Of a stretch of 64,000 bases of DNA, positions 36,033 to 46,991 are shown piece after piece. Each line of letters begins with the position of its first letter. The first letter of the stretch is position 1. The stretch is from Coffea arabica. Taxonomy: Eukaryota; Streptophyta; Magnoliopsida; Gentianales; Rubiaceae. The DNA is taken from NCBI RefSeq assembly GCF_036785885.1, contig NC_092317.1, positions 3,164,501-3,228,500 on the forward strand, in the 5' to 3' direction. Both the position numbers and the translations under genes were made by a program. Under the pieces are notes generated by a model. That model was not told the DNA's origin. It made no database searches and saw only the letters and a program-made list of their open reading frames with translations.

Positions 36033-38888
36033 TCAGTCTTTTGATGTAATGACAAGTAACCCCAATACACCAATGAGAACATACTGCAGATGTGGGGAAA
36101 AAAAATAATAAAGGAGTAGTTATTCCATCAAATCAAACTACTTTTGGGGCAGTACCAAACCTGGAAGCAGTTCAAAATCTTGCTGCTATAGCTAATATGG
36201 AATTTGACATGATCATCTTTAAAATTCAAAGAGAGATGCATCAAGAATTTAATATATACACAATTTGAGAAGTACTGTGTAGAACAGGAAAATTTTTAGT
36301 CTTTGTCGAGCAATTTGATCCTTTTCGCTTATGATCAAGAACCAGACAATATAAGTAGTACAGATCAAAAGTTCACAAACCTTGACAATGGGTTTCTCAG
36401 TCATAATGATGGTCACCCAGCCGACATATGGTAAGAACCTGATTATGCACCACCCACAAAGGGAAAAAGAGAAGGTGATCAGCCCTTGTTTTGGCAATCA
36501 TAATGAGAAAATACACATACATTCCTTTAACAATCAAGTATTAATCACTTGCAAGCCCAGAAGAAATGGTTATAACATCAAAAACAGGTATGAGCTCTAG
36601 TTCTCCTGGTTATGCTCACTTTCCTCAGCTCTACTTCTGCTGTTGTGCTGCATATTATTAGCCCACAAAAAGCACGAGGGTACCGTGTCACTGTATCTAT
36701 GTTACAGTTTCCCTTGACTATACCAAAGATTATATATCTGAGATACACTTAGTGTAATTTAAAAGGAAGCAAGAAAGGTCATGACAAAGGAGAAAAGGAG
36801 AGAAATCAAGGGCTGGGAGGAGAATGATATCATTTTACAGATTATTACCCCACAGCTCTACCCATTATATGGCGCTGCTCAAGCCAGCGCTGTCCAGGAG
36901 CATATAAACCTATGTCATCACCAGGATTGGCATCCCCTGAGAGAAAAAAGGGAAAAAGGTAGAGGCATTGGAGAACAAGAAAGTATTTAACAGATAACCT
37001 CTGTTTAACCAAATAAAAAACCGTTGTTTGTCCAAAGGAAAAGCAGTGAAAGCATAGGAGCACTTGATGGAAATGCTGTCATCTTCTCTCAGCATAGTAA
37101 AAACATAAAATAAATTCATAATTAGCTATCTTGATAGAGCAAGCAAGAGTAAAGATCTGGCACCTTTTGTCAGGATGTTAACTTCTCCTGTATCTTTTCG
37201 TTCATGAACCTACAAGAGCAATGGGAATCTGGAATTGAAAACAAAAAGACCAGTAGCCGCATGGTAGTTTTTGTGATAATAATGTATGAAGAAAGAAGGT
37301 GATCTGAGATTCACAAGTAGAATAACAGGGTGAAATCTCATTGCACGGTAGAATTCACCACTCACCTCTTACTGCACTGCAGAAATAATTGGAAAACAAA
37401 GAATAACTGATAATTTGATTACCTTGATTACGCGATGGACAATTGGAATTGAACGACCCTGCAAAAGTGCAAAGGTGAATGTGTAAACAGTGAATTGCCA
37501 GAAGGCGGAGGTCAACAAGATTGAGAAATTAAATATGCACTCTCTTTTTTGAGCATGTTATTGACTGATTATTACATACAATGAAAGGGATAATCAGAGA
37601 CAAGAATAAGAACTCTTACATCAACATTGTAAACAATGATTTCTCCTGCTCTAATAGGATCATTGTTCATGTGCAAGAATAAAATGTCTCCCTGCAAATA
37701 AAAATAGGTGTCACTTTGGTGTGTACAATGCATAATACTGCTTTTTCAATAAAGGGCAGTTAAAATTAACTCAACACTTAACATAGATCTTTCAAAAGAG
37801 AAAAGGAACTTGAAGCACTCGCACGGTTTTCATGAACTCAAAAAATTGTCTTCAGAAGATAAAGTTCGGATTCTGTTGAGGCGGTATACAAGCCATGGAA
37901 AAAGTAAGAAGCAGAGTGACACAGAGAGAACGGGAGAGCGTTTCAATCTGCAATAGAAGAAAGTTTAGGATCGTAGAAGGCACTGAGCTTCTCCAAAACT
38001 GAGTCGGGAACAGAAGTTTCCAAGACAATTCATAAGCGCATTGAATTCTCGAAACAAATCAGCTTTTCAGCTCTAACTGGTTTCTGGCTTTCTTTGACTA
38101 ACAGCCCGACTGGTTGGTTCTCATCGATAAAGGTTTATTTGGACAGTAGAGTTGGATAAATTTACCCTCTTGAAACCAGGTTCCATGCTTCCAGTAAGAA
38201 CAACAACTACAGGAGATTCACTCCCGGTAATGCACATTAACGCCTTCCATATTATGAGCGCACTACTAATAATCATACCTGAGCAGAACAAAAACAGACG
38301 TTAGAACGCTAACCATCTTGATAGGCTACTAAACCACAACATCCTTATAAATTTGCAGATATGACTTCAACTAATTTGGAATGCATACACATTCCGAGCA
38401 ACAAATGAATCACTACTTAGACAGTAGAGTGTTGCAGAAGGACTAAATCCGCTACTAATTTCTTAGATGATTTCTCGATGAGAAAAACCAAAATGAACCA
38501 ATGAAGCTTCACTTAATATAACAAACTTAGACGTTTATGTTATAAACTAATTTATTTCCCCACAATCTGTAACTGAGCAAACTTAGACGTTGACTCTGTA
38601 TTTTGTGAGTTCATCAGAAAGAGCAAGAAAATTTTTGTAACGATGGGATTGATCAAACGGGTTTTGCTCAATCATCAATGTTGACTTCCTCAAAGAACAG
38701 ATAACTTGAAAAAAAAAAAACAATGTTTATGTTATAAACTAAAATTTAACGAATGAATGGAAGGCAACAAACCAAAATGAGAAATAAAGTAAAGAGAAAG
38801 AAACCAAACCAAAGCTGACGGCGTCGTTGAGGGCCTTCCTAATTTGAAAACTTTTTATTGATTCCACAGTTTCGGCAACCCACTCCAT
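36033..38888 (-). CDS. SEC11: SEC11, catalytic subunit of the signal peptidase complex, 8 exons
   Basis: Exons on the minus strand: 38888-38810, 38278-38166, 37691-37620, 37458-37423, 37209-37164, 36936-36849, 36438-36381, 36083-36033. The frame is unbroken and gives 180 residues, the usual length. It is an S26 serine protease that removes signal peptides from proteins entering the ER. Visible: an N-terminal amphipathic part, a membrane segment around 28-45 ([16 protein letters not shown]), the nucleophile in LTGSMEPGF (Ser57), IPIVHRVIK with His96, and GDANPGDD with the acidic member of the triad (Asp117-123 region). A C-terminal hydrophobic helix ends in TSKD. Closest from memory is At1g52600 (SEC11A type). 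The start is the first ATG before the conserved [20 protein letters not shown]. Confidence 0.95.
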
Positions 38889-39183
38889 GTTCTGGTTCTG
38901 GCCTTCTGGGTTCTGCTCTCTGCCAGATTCCAATGCTGCTTCAGAAATTTTGAACCTTGGTAGTTTGACCGCGGCCACCCGGGCAGGGAGACAAATAGGC
39001 AAATGAGCTGGACAGCGAGAAGACCGACCCAAAAGTCAAACAAATGGTAACAACGGGTTTGGAACTATGGATTGGACTGTAAGAATCCCAGGTTTTAGTA
39101 ATTTCATGAATCGTCGTAGATCGATGACGACATTACTCGAGTTTCATTGGCCGAATTTTGTGGCGGTTGAGGTATATATTGTC

Positions 39184-39191
39184 CCACGTGG
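39184..39191. promoter_or_regulatory. G-box upstream of SEC11
   Basis: Perfect palindrome CCACGTGG, a site for bZIP and bHLH factors in plants. It lies 296 bp upstream of the SEC11 ATG and over 1 kb from the DCC gene start. Confidence 0.5.
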
Positions 39192-39865
39192 CTTCCATGT
39201 GTATACAATTAATACTCCTACTTGTTGTGACTGTTACAAAGAAAATATGTAGTGAAATTTCAAATTCCTACACTGCCCCTTGCTTGTTCCCATTAGTACC
39301 TTTGCGCCACTCCGAATTATGAAGTTTTGGATCAAACACAAAATTGAGCTATCCATTGCTCAATTGTTTTGAGAGAATTGAGTTGTCCATTGCTCAGATA
39401 GACATGATATTCAGTTATCTACGTACGAAATACCATGTGGTTGGCAAATTAGGATGCAAAAGAGAAATGGATCAATTCTAATTTTACATGAACTAATTTC
39501 AAGTAATGTTTAGCTCTTATTCAATTAACTAACACTAAAAACATTACTTTCAGACTTAATTCGACTACAGTTTGAGACAAACCCGAAATGTAATTTGTAT
39601 ATGTAGAATTTGGGTAACATTTTTAACTTCCTGCACGCAATTACTATATTTTATCATCATCCAATTCCGATCAATATTAAGTTCAATCGAAGTTTTCTCC
39701 TCATATCGAACTCAAGCTAGTTTTGAATTTCAACAATGTGGAATTGAGTTTCTAATAATTGTTTCGTTAAAATTTAATCAACGGGTCAAATCTTGTTTGA
39801 TGTCAAGTTGATTAACTAAATTTGAAAGGAGTATAATCTCGAAAAATTTTATGTTGGTTTAAAAT

Positions 39866-40070
39866 AACTAATAGACATGTCTAGTAGTTGTTTAAGAACT
39901 AATAAAAAAATTGCATGTGAACATATAAGAACCTCACTTATTGATTCACACATTAGGTGAAAAGTGAGATCTATTTGATATGTTAAATAAAATCAAGTGA
40001 AACCCTTATATGTTCGCATATAACTCTTTTATTGGTTAGATATAACAATTACTAGACATGCCTAATAATT
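39866..40070. mobile_element. Palindromic MITE with long terminal inverted repeats
   Basis: The left arm AACTAATAGACATGTCTAG and the right arm's reverse complement AATTATTAGGCATGTCTAG pair, and pairing continues through GTTGTT, CAATAAAA, TGAACATATAAG and TTCACTT over roughly 75 bp each side of a short loop. The whole 205 bp would fold into one long imperfect hairpin if transcribed. Long arms with a small core fit a foldback-type MITE. No coding capacity. Confidence 0.65.
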
Positions 40071-40350
40071 ACTCATACACACAAATATGAAAAAAATTTT
40101 ATTGTACATAATCTTTGTTTAAATTTTAGAACACAGCACTACACTTTCACGATTGGAATTGGATTTGGTCCACTGAGATAATAACTATTTGCACTGCGGC
40201 TTTAAAAACGCAAAGGTTTATATGCAAATTCTTGGACTTTCAAGGAGAAATTGGTAATTTGATGTTTAATTTATTTTTTGGAAATGCAGAAAATGGTTTG
40301 TGTAAAATATTAAGCAACTTTATACTAGTTTTTACTTCCCTCCATCAATT

Positions 40351-43051
40351 ATGCTAACTTCTCAACTCATGGCGCTCATCCTACCAGCTGGGTGTGCACG
40401 ATTAACAGTGTCTCCTCCGGCGCATGTTAGATTCCGACGCCCCCGTGTTCCTAATACTTACGCGGCCATCTCCAGCCCAACTCGGACAGCCGGAGACGAT
40501 GCGGTGGATTGGGTTGAGGCAACGTCTAGTTTCTTCCAACAAGATTCTCGGCCCATCATGTTATTCGACGGTATTTCATTAATCGATTGCAGCTTATTTC
40601 ACTAAATATGTAATTGAAATCAATGGCACTTGTCTATTAATTTTTCTAGCTCTTGGGTAATAGTTTTCGTTGCAGCATACTGAGTTGCCAGTCATTTGTT
40701 ACTAATTAACATCATTATACACACCGAATTCTTCAATTTTCTCAAAATTAGATTCGATTTTTATTTCTAGAAAATCCTTTTACTTTTGCGGATTAAACTT
40801 AACTAGGAGAAGATGAACTTTTGTAGCACAAATCCTGAACTAAGTTCGGGAGGGAAAATTGGTTTTAAATTTTTAATCCTTCCTTTCTTCTAGTGATTAA
40901 TTTGGAAGTGGAGAAAAGGAATATTTTACTCTTTTTTTCTTGTATCATTATCCAAGATCGTAGGAAACAAGAAAATTTAGCTGCCTCATTTTTTGTTTTG
41001 GAGTAGTCATTGGAAATAATAGGCTGCAAATCACTGTGTATATGACGAACGGCTAAAGTGAAGATGTGTTCTTGATCTGTTTGATAGGCGTATGCAACTT
41101 ATGTAATGGAGGTGTGAAATTTGTCCGTGATAATGATCCACAAAGGTAAAGTATATTGATTTGCCTACGGGTTTAGTGTTTTATCAGCTTATGCATTTCT
41201 TTTTTCCTTTATGTAGGTCTCTGCTTCTGAAAATGCTAGTAATCTTGTTATAGGTCTAGAAAAAGACCCTTTAGCCTTGACTTTAGAGCTTAGATGACAT
41301 CTTTGTATGTTTTCTCCCTTGACCCGATTGGATCTTTGAAAATGCTCTCATTTACCACAAACACATAATTATTGTACATTCACAAAACTTAATGTGAAGG
41401 TAATGAAAAATTAGGACTCATAAACACAAGGATGAGTTTATGAAGGTAAAAAGACTGAATATGCATATATCAGGTTGAATCAATAAGTTAATGAAATGGT
41501 CATTGGTGGAATGAGGCCTTGCCCTGATGCTACCTCCAGAATTTCTTGAAGCATATCAAAGAGCAGGAAGTGCAAAGTTACAAGAAAATTACTGGTCAAG
41601 TCTATGAGATGCTCAAAATCCCCTTCAAGTGAACTTGTAGTTCTGTTTTAAGCAATGTTGGACTGTTGATAAAGGTTTTCTTGTTTAGCATGCATAACTG
41701 ATTTAGAGGACCATGGTTGAAAAATCTAGGGGTGGCAATTCGGGTCCAAATCAGGTTGACGGGTCGGGTTCGGGTCAACCCGTCAGAAAATCTGTTGACC
41801 CGAACCCGACCCGCCAACCCGTGACAGGTCAGGTATGCTGACCCGAATCCGAAAATTTCGGGTTGGCGGGTCAACCCGAAATGATCCGAAACTTAATTTT
41901 AATTTATTAATTTATCACTGTAATTTCTAATAAAATCAATTTCTCACAAAACTAATTACATAATCAAGTAATAAAAATTTAAATAAATAATTCCAAACCA
42001 AATCTAAAATAAATTAAACACCGTAAAAGTGTTTTATCCCAAACAAAATATAAAATAAATTAAAACAATATAAAAGTAAAAAATAATATAATATATTCTT
42101 TGTCCAAATATAATAATTTCAACTTCACACAAATTAAATAAATTCATTTAGGATTAAGTAATTAATGCCTTTGAAAAAAAGAATAACTTAGTTTAGTTAG
42201 ATAAAATTATTTTTATGTTTATTAAATTATTTTTAATTCGTAAACGGGTTATATCGGGTCATATCAGGTCACCACGGGTTGACCCGAAATCGACCTGTTT
42301 TCTTTTCGGGTTCATCGGGTCCAACCCGATTCTGACCCGAATTCCCGAAACCTCAACCCAAACCCATTAATTTCGTGTTAGGTTCGTGTCGTGTTTTCAG
42401 GTCGTGTCGAAAATTGCCACCCCTAGAAAAATCCTTGTAGTTTTAGTTCTTGAAATTTCTGATTTGTATTGCTTTTTGGCCCACAGGTTTGCTTATTTTC
42501 CTGATAAAACTTGCAATTATTTTGCAGGAGAATCAGATTTGAAGCGCTACAGAGTGAAGCAGGCAAGAAACTGTTAAGAAGATCTGGACGAGCTGCCGAT
42601 GATATTTCAAGCGTTGTAGTGGTTGAAAAAGACAGGTACTTGCATAAATGGTTGGTCAAGGTTCAGTATTGTAAATTTAATCCTTGAATCAACTTAGTAA
42701 TGCCAATAGTCATGTTAAGTGTGTTGTGAGATCTGGTGCCTTTGTTTTGAAGAATAACGTCCTTGTTACAGGTCTTATATCAAGTCAGAAGCTGTATTAA
42801 AGATCATGGAGTACATAGACTTGCCCTTTCCGCAGCTTGCTTTTTTCCTTCAGTTTGTTCCTCTGTAAGTGAGAATTGTCTTCTTGTTATACCTACTTCT
42901 ACGTTCTACCTTAATGGTGGCCAAACGTCATTCAATTAATGCTTTTCTCACTCCTCTTGGTTATTGCAGTTTCATCCGAGATTTCTTCTATGACAACGTT
43001 GCAAATAATCGTTACACATTTTTCGGTCGCTCTGATACATGTGAACTGTAA
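40351..43051 (+). CDS. DCC family thiol-disulfide oxidoreductase, plastid-type, 5 exons
   Basis: Exons 40351-40570, 41088-41145, 42528-42635, 42772-42864 and 42970-43051 give 186 residues with all GT-AG junctions in frame. The first 60 residues are rich in Ala, Arg, Pro and Ser without early acids, as expected for a chloroplast transit peptide. Then comes RPIMLFDGVCNLCNGGVKFV, the DCC signature with the C76-x-x-C79 pair, and a C-terminal thioredoxin-like fold (EALQSEAGKKLLRR, VVVVEKDRSYIKSEAVLKIM, FFLQFVPLFIRDFFYDNVAN). The family (PF04134) is predicted to do thiol-disulfide redox chemistry; substrates are not known. Closest from memory is DCC protein At1g52590. A second in-frame ATG at 40369 is an alternative start. 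Intron 2 (41146-42527) contains a complete hAT MITE. Confidence 0.93.
41728..42425. mobile_element. hAT-type MITE inside intron 2 of the DCC gene
   Basis: Ends TAGGGGTGGCAATT and ATTGCCACCCCTA are near-perfect inverted repeats of the hAT type, flanked by an exact 8-bp duplication GAAAAATC (41720-41727 and 42426-42433). Length 698 bp. Both ends carry repeated CGGGTTGACCCG-type words around an AT-rich core. No transposase. It lies wholly within an intron, about 580 bp from the upstream exon and 100 bp from the next, so splicing sites are not disturbed. The perfect flanks suggest a fairly recent insertion. Confidence 0.88.
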
Positions 43052-43994
43052 TCTTGCTGGTACAAGTAGTAGTGTCACTACTGCAAGTAAGGACTGTTTA
43101 CATCAAACAATACAGTCCTATTAGCTGATAAACTCTTCCTGGTCTATCCTCTGTAATAAGATGAAATGGCCAAGAAATATGCTGTTGTTTGGATTATCAA
43201 AAGTAGCAAAAGAATAATACTATAGGGATTACCTTCGTTACTTTCTTTCAAAACATCATCAGTATTTCTTCTAGTCTACCTATCTGAAGCAGGCGTCGCA
43301 ATGAACAATTATAAAAGCAGAGGTCAACAAGTGTCGATGGCGGGTGTGTTCAACAGCTCATGACTGCATTGACCGTCTTACAGCAATATATTTTATTTTG
43401 CTCAGTTCAGATTAATCCATTAAATGAACTGATTTAGAAGTGAACTTATTGAAGCTTTTGAGCGAAGAGTAGTATGTAGCCACCGTCACAATTCCGTCCC
43501 CTTGGATAACTGTCCCATACAAAGAGCTGTGCTTGGATTTGGCCTGCTTCAGCAATATGGCACAATGTCACAGCTCAAACAAACCTCCTGGGACTCGGGG
43601 CAGATATCTTATGCCTCCACAAACACAATGCGAGGAAATTAGTCGGTTGAGGTCATGCCTATAAAAGTCATCCATGTAAAATATGACAATTCGAGGATCT
43701 AGCACGATGGTAAAAGCCCTTACCCCCTTCCATTCTAACGAGAAAGCAAGAACAATCATATTGACTAGGTACGTAATAAATCATCTTTTATTGATCCAGC
43801 AATTTATTTTATTGACCCAGTAGCGACTACAAACATAATTACTCTGGAGTAGCGACTACAAACATAATAGCAGCACTCGCCTGCATAAAACTCTGGAGTC
43901 ATCGGTAAAAGCTATACTACTAGTAGTAGCAGTAGTACACAATTACACAAACCCCCGTTCAATTCAAGTAGGCTGAACTGACAAATTACTACTT
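43052..43994. other. 3' flanks of the DCC and ATS3-like genes
   Basis: Tail-to-tail genes 0.94 kb apart. A near-duplicate TAGCGACTACAAACATAAT lies at 43821-43839 and 43850-43868. No other gene seen. Confidence 0.5.
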
Positions 43995-45024
43995 CTACAT
44001 AGCGGACTTATCTGCAGCAGCACTGTAGTAGTAACAGTTGTTGAACCCATACCAAACTTCACTGGGTATAAAAACGTCGTAGTAGAAGGTAACAGGGCGG
44101 GTGTTGTAGCCATAAACAGTCACATCATAAGGTCTCCAGCCATCTCGTCCCCTCCTGTAGAGATATAAATAACAAATCTGGTAGGTACAGGGTCCATATA
44201 TCTCAAACGTATCCGTTGAACACCGCTCGAACGTCCTCGACCGTGGATCATCTAGCCTTGGTGCATAAACCTTGCAAACCAAAAACACCCAATTTTGTTT
44301 GACAAATTACAAGAGGTAATTTAGTCACAAGTTGCCGTAAAGATTTGACGTAAAAGCATACAACAGCACTTGGAGGATGTTGTCCGGAATAATTTGTTCT
44401 TTCAGCTCAGGAAGAAGATAAGCTGAAAAGGGAAAAGTATAATACTTGGTTTGTTTCTAAGCAAACAAGAATATGCCCATCATTGTCCGAAGCCATCATA
44501 CCCCAGTTTACTATTTTAAACAAAGCATGCTTTGATTCTTTAACAGTACCAGAATCAAACTAATTAACTGAATGATGGGTTGGCTTCAAACTTTCAAGTA
44601 ATTGCATAAAAAGATGAATTGTGAATGATCGAATTTTGTGCAGTAGAATTACCTGATTGCCATAAGCATCACCAAAGGAGAGGCTGATACGATCTCGGGT
44701 GTACCGGACAGATGAACAGCTCGTCCTTATGCTCACCGTAAACGAACAGGTGCTCCTCTGATTCTGTAATAATACAGCAATTTGAAAAAGCCAAACAAAG
44801 AAGACCCAAAAAAAACAAAAGCGAATTATTTTGCAGATAAGTAGTCAATGCAATTACATGGTACTACAGAAAAATGCACGCGAATAGTTTACCAGCGGCT
44901 GGGTTGCGTTGATTTTGAAGGATAGAAGAGGCTGAGCAGGCCGTGGGATGATTCTTGATCTGCTTCCATCTGAGCAGGTGGCGACGAGAGCAAAGAAGAT
45001 GAGAAAATTTACTGCTCTCAACAT
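43995..45024 (-). CDS. Embryo-specific protein ATS3-like, PLAT/LH2-type, secreted, 3 exons
   Basis: Exons on the minus strand are 45024-44893, 44763-44653 and 44270-43995, giving 172 residues. A signal peptide is clear (MLRAVNFLIFFALVATCSDG), so the protein enters the secretory pathway. The mature part is a small beta-rich domain of the PLAT/LH2 kind with conserved Cys: STCSFTVSIRTSCSSVRYTR, then RISLSFGDAYGNQVYAPRLD, ERCSTDTFEIYGPCTYQICY and LYRRGRDGW, ending FYYDVFIPSEVWYGFNNCYY. That order is the ATS3 (embryo-specific protein 3) family, expressed mainly in seeds in Arabidopsis. Some family descriptions link it to cell-wall or stress roles, which I cannot confirm. The codon upstream in the same frame is GTG, so the ATG at 45024 is the start. 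Confidence 0.9.
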
Positions 45025-45189
45025 TTTGCCCCCAAGCCTGTGATGACTCACCCACCAACCCCTCTTGACTTGTTTTGGGTTTTAGACGGACGGTGTCCTA
45101 AAATCCTTGAGCCTTGATGCTGCCTTGGCCGTATGGGTTTGCTGAAGATTAATATAAATTTATGTTCAGAAGTTGCTCCATTTCAGTTA

Positions 45190-45615
45190 AAAAAAAATAC
45201 CCGTCTTAGCTACTACTCTATTAATTTTGATTTAGACAGGACTACTCTGTCGTCCTTTTATGTAGCAATGGTTACAGGTTATTTGTTGGTACGACACGTG
45301 TCTATGTCTCTAACAAATTTACCTTTTTGGAATGACCCACGTTTGAATAGGTCCGATTTGCAAAAAATTAATGGTGCAAATTGAATCACACCATTTCAAC
45401 AAAAGAAAAATATCTGTCTTCATTACTACACTATTTATTGTGATTTGGACAGAATTGCTCTGTTGTCCCTTTATTTACCTATAGTTACAGGTTATTTGTT
45501 AACACGACACGTGTCCATGTCCCCAACAACTTTACCTTCTTGATAAGACGCGCATTTGAGTAGACTCGATTTTCAAAAACTCAATAATTCAAATTGTATG
45601 ACATCACTTGGTGAA
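45190..45615. repeat. Tandem duplication of 213 bp upstream of the ATS3-like gene, each unit with a G-box
   Basis: Two head-to-tail units (about 45190-45402 and 45403-45615) share TTACAGGTTATTTGTT, ACGACACGTGTC and ATGTC words at a constant 213-bp offset. Each holds the same palindrome GACACGTGTC (45293-45302 and 45506-45515), a CACGTG G-box. They lie about 270 and 480 bp upstream of the ATS3-like ATG. A shorter degenerate repeat of CACAAATTGAG and AAAATCGAATCTACCCA continues to about 45770. Confidence 0.75.
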
Positions 45616-46091
45616 ATAGTGTAGCACAAATTGAGTTTTTAAAAATCGAATCTACCCAGATTTTAAAATACTAATGATCCAAATTATGTCACATCACTTG
45701 ATGAAATAGTATGACACAAATTGAGTCATTGAATTTTTAAAAATCGAATCTACCCAAATTTTGGCCTTCCAGTAATTAACGAGTTCAAGGGGAATATTAA
45801 TAGCATGATAATTCAGTACAGTGCGCCATATTATGAATCTTCTTCTTCATTTTCTTTAGGCTTTATACAATGGCAAAGATATCCATGATCTTTGTTTTTT
45901 TCCTCTTAAAGAACCGGTAGCTCTCATTGATGATTAGTGAACAATTGATCATCAAAATTTTGGATAGTGACTCATTTCTAGTAGATAAACTAAAAAAGAG
46001 CGATGGAAGAAACATTATGCACCGGACAAGCGAAGCAGTCATGTAGGTCATCGTCATGTTTCACGTGCTGGCGGAATTTTCAACCCTTATA

Positions 46092-46441
46092 CTCCCTCCC
46101 TTTTTTTATAACTGACGTTTAAAAAATTTGCTCTAGTGTACTTTTATCTATCGTTTTATTATTCCCATAAAATATTAATTATTTTTTCACAATTTTACCC
46201 TTTTATCTCTCTTTTCCAATACAGGATTCTTAATTACTACTCCTAGTTTGATGGGAGTTAGTTTGCATTGCTTTTGGCCTAGTAAAACAGCACCACTTAG
46301 TACTCTAGTGAAAGAAAACATGGGTAAATTGAATAATTAATGAGGATACAAAAGGAAAGTAGTGTACAGATTTAAGCAATGAAAATTTTTTTAAAATTGG
46401 TGTGCAAAACCTTAAACGTCAGTTATAAAAAAGGGAGGGAG
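46092..46441. mobile_element. Stowaway-like (Tc1/Mariner) MITE
   Basis: The ends CTCCCTCCCTTTTTTTATAA and the reverse complement of the right end CTCCCTCCCTTTTTTATAAC are inverted repeats, continuing through ACTGACGTTTAA. It is flanked by TA on both sides (46090-46091 and 46442-46443). CTCCCTCC ends with TA target sites are the Stowaway hallmark. Length 350 bp, no coding capacity. Confidence 0.85.
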
Positions 46442-46733
46442 TAGGTTTTAACACCAGAAAACCCAGTGTTGATCTTGTTGGATCCTCCCTCACATTTGGA
46501 GCCCTGGATAGGGTTCGGTTTCATTGATATGGGGTGAGCCGAAAGATGGCCTACTATGGATCTCCACTCCACAGTCCGTGCATGGTGCTAATGGATTGGT
46601 TATTGAGAAATTCTCGATTTTGGAATCCGGTAAAAATCAGAGCGTGTTAAAGATCAACGCTACCCCCATGATACGTAAAATTTGCATTTTTATGCCAGGA
46701 AACGAAAATAAATGTTACAACCAAAACCACCAA

Positions 46734-46771
46734 CCCCCCCCCCCCTTCCCCCAACAACAACCCAAAACACG

Positions 46772-46811
<40 letters not shown>
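46734..46811. repeat. C12 tract and A40 tract
   Basis: A homopolymer of 12 C (46734-46745) and one of 40 A (46772-46811), separated by a short CCCCC/CAACAA spacer. It lies in the 3' flank of LOLITA, so the transcript there would carry poly-U and poly-G if it read this far. Homopolymer length is prone to sequencing error. Confidence 0.8.
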
Positions 46812-46815
<4 letters not shown>

Positions 46816-46991
46816 TACTACAGAAGTCCCGTAGGCAAATTTGGTACAAAAAAATCAGCAGTCATAAACTCAAAATCCGAAGTATTTGTTTCATACCAAT
46901 ACATACAAATCTCGTGATGCCATTACACAAAATATGCTGCAAAACTCTCTGCCTTTCTCCAATAAACTTGATACAACAACATGCTCATCGC

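Larger units (their letters stand above)
38890..40350. promoter_or_regulatory. Divergent intergenic region between SEC11 and DCC genes
   Basis: The two genes are head to head about 1.46 kb apart, so this holds both promoters. A palindromic G-box CCACGTGG sits at 39184-39191, roughly 300 bp upstream of the SEC11 start. Most of the rest is AT-rich, and a palindromic MITE occupies 39866-40070. I could not place TATA boxes with confidence. Confidence 0.45.
45771..46990. other. Intergenic stretch between ATS3-like and LOLITA genes
   Basis: Holds a Stowaway-like MITE (46092-46441), a run of 12 C at 46734-46745 and 40 A at 46772-46811, then the 3' end of LOLITA. Open frames across the A-run encode poly-lysine and are artefacts. 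Confidence 0.5.

Noticed and set aside
45049-45058. Upstream starts for the ATS3-like protein
   Set aside because: Codons there are GTG or TTG, not ATG; the ATG at 45024 begins a proper signal peptide.
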